This document shows positions 62,491 through 64,000 of a DNA stretch of 64,000 nucleotides, piece by piece. The notes below the pieces were generated by a model. That model did no database searches. It worked only from the letters and a program-made list of their open reading frames with translations, and was not told where the DNA came from. Source of the DNA: Streptomyces sp. L2 (GTDB lineage Bacteria; Actinomycetota; Actinomycetes; Streptomycetales; Streptomycetaceae); assembly GCF_004124325.1 (NCBI RefSeq), contig NZ_QBDT01000001.1, positions 1,116,001-1,180,000 of the forward strand. Direction: 5' to 3'. The first letter of the stretch is position 1. The number at the start of each line of letters is the position of its first letter. The translations under genes were made by a program, and so were the position numbers.

Positions 62491-63492
62491 ATGCCCGAGC
62501 GTCCCACGGAAAGCGCCCCGGGCAACGCCAGAACCAACGGCGCCGACCCCGCCCTCCCCCGCCCACGGCGTCCCACCGAGTGGATCGAACTCAGCCGCCC
62601 CCCGGCTTCCGAACTGCATACCCTCGCTGAGGAGTTCGGCCTGCACCCCCTCGCCGTCGAGGACGCCATGGAGGCGCACCAGCGCCCCAAGCTGGAGCGC
62701 TACGGCGACACCCTCTTCGTCGTGCTGCGCGCGGCCCGCTATCTCGACGCGCCCGAGGAGGTCGCCTTCGCCGAGCTGCACGTCTTCGTCGGCCCCGACT
62801 TCCTCATCACGGTCCGGCACGGCTCCGCCCCGGACCTGTCCGCGGTCCGCCGCCGTATGGAGGACTCGCCCGAACTGCTGGCGCTCGGCCCGGAGGCGGT
62901 CCTGTACGCGATCCTCGACGCGGTCGTCGACGGGTACGCGCCGGTCGTCGCGGGCGTGCAGAACGACATCGACGAGATCGAGACGGAGGTCTTCCGCGGC
63001 GACCCCGAGGTCTCCCGCCGGATCTACGAACTGTCGCGGGAGACGGTCGAGTTCCAGCGGGCCACCCGCCCGCTGGTCGGCATGCTGCACGCGCTGATGG
63101 CCGGCTTCGCCAAGTACGAGACCCATGAGGAACTCCAGCGCTATCTGCGGGACGTCGCCGACCACGTCACGCACATCAGCGAGCGCGTCGACGGCTTCCG
63201 GCAGGCCCTCACCGAGATCCTCACCGTCAACGCGACCCTGGTCACCCAGCAGCAGAACGCGGAGATGCGGGCGCTCGCGGAGGCCGGGTTCGAGCAGAAC
63301 GAGGAGGTCAAGAAGATCTCCAGCTGGGCGGCGATCCTCTTCGCGCCCACGCTCGTCGGCACGATCTACGGCATGAACTTCCGGGACATGCCGGAGCTGA
63401 GCTGGAGTTTCGGATACCCCTTCGCGATCGGGCTGATGGGCGTCGTGTGCGGGACCCTGTACCTGATCTTCAAGCGGCGGGACTGGCTCTGA
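62491..63492 (+). CDS. corA: CorA-family magnesium/cobalt channel
   Basis: A pentameric divalent-cation channel subunit of 333 residues. A cytoplasmic N-terminal domain and a long helix end in two C-terminal membrane helices. The signature GMN is at residues 294-296 in YGMNFRDMPEL, and the protein ends in a basic KRRDWL tail, as in classic CorA. It is divergent from the LysR gene. Confidence 0.93.
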   Translation: MPERPTESAPGNARTNGADPALPRPRRPTEWIELSRPPASELHTLAEEFGLHPLAVEDAMEAHQRPKLERYGDTLFVVLRAARYLDAPEEVAFAELHVFVGPDFLITVRHGSAPDLSAVRRRMEDSPELLALGPEAVLYAILDAVVDGYAPVVAGVQNDIDEIETEVFRGDPEVSRRIYELSRETVEFQRATRPLVGMLHALMAGFAKYETHEELQRYLRDVADHVTHISERVDGFRQALTEILTVNATLVTQQQNAEMRALAEAGFEQNEEVKKISSWAAILFAPTLVGTIYGMNFRDMPELSWSFGYPFAIGLMGVVCGTLYLIFKRRDWL

Positions 63493-63510
63493 CCGTCCCC
63501 CTCGGCCCCG

Positions 63511-63600
63511 AGTGGTCTAGTCCACCCAGAACAGCCCTGTCCAGGTGCAGAGTCCGACCGGTTCCGGAATTGGTCTAGTCCCATCTTGGTCCAGACCATT
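63511..63600 (+). promoter_or_regulatory. Three DasR-like sites upstream of the chitinase gene
   Basis: AGTGGTCTAGTCCACC (63511-63526), ATTGGTCTAGTCCCAT (63569-63584) and CTTGGTCCAGACCATT (63585-63600) resemble the DasR element ACTGGTCTAGACCACT and the 12-bp direct repeats of Streptomyces chitinase promoters. The last two lie back to back. Repression by DasR in the absence of N-acetylglucosamine signals is the expected role. Confidence 0.8.
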
Positions 63601-63691
63601 GACCCGGCTCATGGATGACCGCTATTCCAGAAGCATCAACATCCCTCCGATGCCGGGCACTTGGCCACCCCCACCTCACACCTGGACTGAC

Positions 63692-64000
63692 ATGAGACTC
63701 ATGCGTTCCTTCCGTGCGACCCTCACCGCAGCCGCCACCGCGGCGGCCGCGGTGGGCCTCGCCGTCACGGGAACCGGCACCGCGCAGGCGGCGACGCCGC
63801 TGCCGAACCACGTCTTCGCCCCGTACTTCGAGGCCTGGACGGGCGAGAGCCCCGCCGCCCTGGCCGCGCAGTCCGGCGCCAAGCACCTGACGATGGCGTT
63901 CCTGCAGACCGCCTCCCAGGGCTCCTGCACGCCGTACTGGAACGGCGACACCGGTATGCCGGTCGCCTCCTCGACGTTCGGCTCCGACATCAGGACCATC
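63692..64000 (+). CDS. GH18 chitinase (5' end only; runs off the window)
   Basis: The first 103 residues are present. A signal peptide (about 1-34, cleaved near AQAA) is followed directly by the catalytic barrel start NHVFAPYFEAWTGESPAALA and KHLTMAFLQTASQGSC. These match the streptomycete GH18 chitinases that lack an N-terminal binding domain. The active-site DxxDxDxE lies beyond the window. ATG 63701 is a second possible start. Sites for DasR precede it. Confidence 0.88.
   Translation, partial: MRLMRSFRATLTAAATAAAAVGLAVTGTGTAQAATPLPNHVFAPYFEAWTGESPAALAAQSGAKHLTMAFLQTASQGSCTPYWNGDTGMPVASSTFGSDIRTI

Overview
The window is a piece of a Streptomyces (or very close actinomycete) chromosome. The evidence is the very high G+C in third codon positions, frequent GTG starts with AAGGAG-type ribosome sites, and streptomycete-only families: an RNase Sa-type nuclease, a GH46 chitosanase, LAL regulators, DUF6343 and DUF5955. 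From memory, the gene order resembles the allantoin/urate region of the S. coelicolor chromosome (about SCO6196 to SCO6260, read in reverse). I could not run a comparison. No rRNA, tRNA, CRISPR array or replication origin was seen.

Left part (1-9300): a ROK sugar kinase cut by the window edge, a GntR regulator divergent from a MocA-type dehydrogenase, a lone P450, a two-component pair whose halves flank an ABC exporter and a TetR regulator, and a secreted RNase Sa-like ribonuclease. Next comes an insertion of about 4.7 kb (roughly 9589-14260). It holds two overlapping tyrosine recombinases (Tn554-like layout) and a barstar-domain gene, and it splits a DMT-family transporter gene in two.

Central part (16.7-47.6 kb): a near-complete route from purine base to central metabolism, in separate blocks. 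They are an NCS2 purine permease, 8-oxoguanine deaminase, uraD-uraH-urate oxidase, allantoinase, allantoicase, the IclR regulator AllR, malate synthase, hydroxypyruvate isomerase, tartronate semialdehyde reductase, catalase and glyoxylate carboligase. Urate oxidase releases peroxide, which the catalase can remove. Glyoxylate leaves by malate synthase or by carboligase, isomerase and reductase to glycerate. Four of these promoters carry paired 15-bp inverted repeats (TTCCR-N5-YRGAA type) at an exact 21-bp offset. A second repeat, TCAAC-N5-GTTGA, marks another set. Between the blocks lie a divergent pair of NIS siderophore synthetases, a vWA/secreted protein pair, an HxlR regulator divergent from an aminotransferase, and housekeeping genes.

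Right part (47.7-64 kb): a secreted three-domain protein (phosphoesterase, F5/8C, GH46 chitosanase) behind a perfect palindrome, with an MFS transporter and a beta-propeller-like protein; two acyl-CoA synthetases; a GAF-LuxR regulator and a large LAL regulator; a trypsin; a tautomerase; a LysR regulator; a CorA channel; and the start of a GH18 chitinase behind DasR-type sites. Chitin and chitosan degradation therefore appears at both ends of this stretch.

Non-coding curiosities: a G-rich repeat array of about 390 bp, a degenerate repeat array of about 220 bp, two exact or near-exact tandem duplications over stop codons, and five or six copies of a dispersed intergenic repeat.
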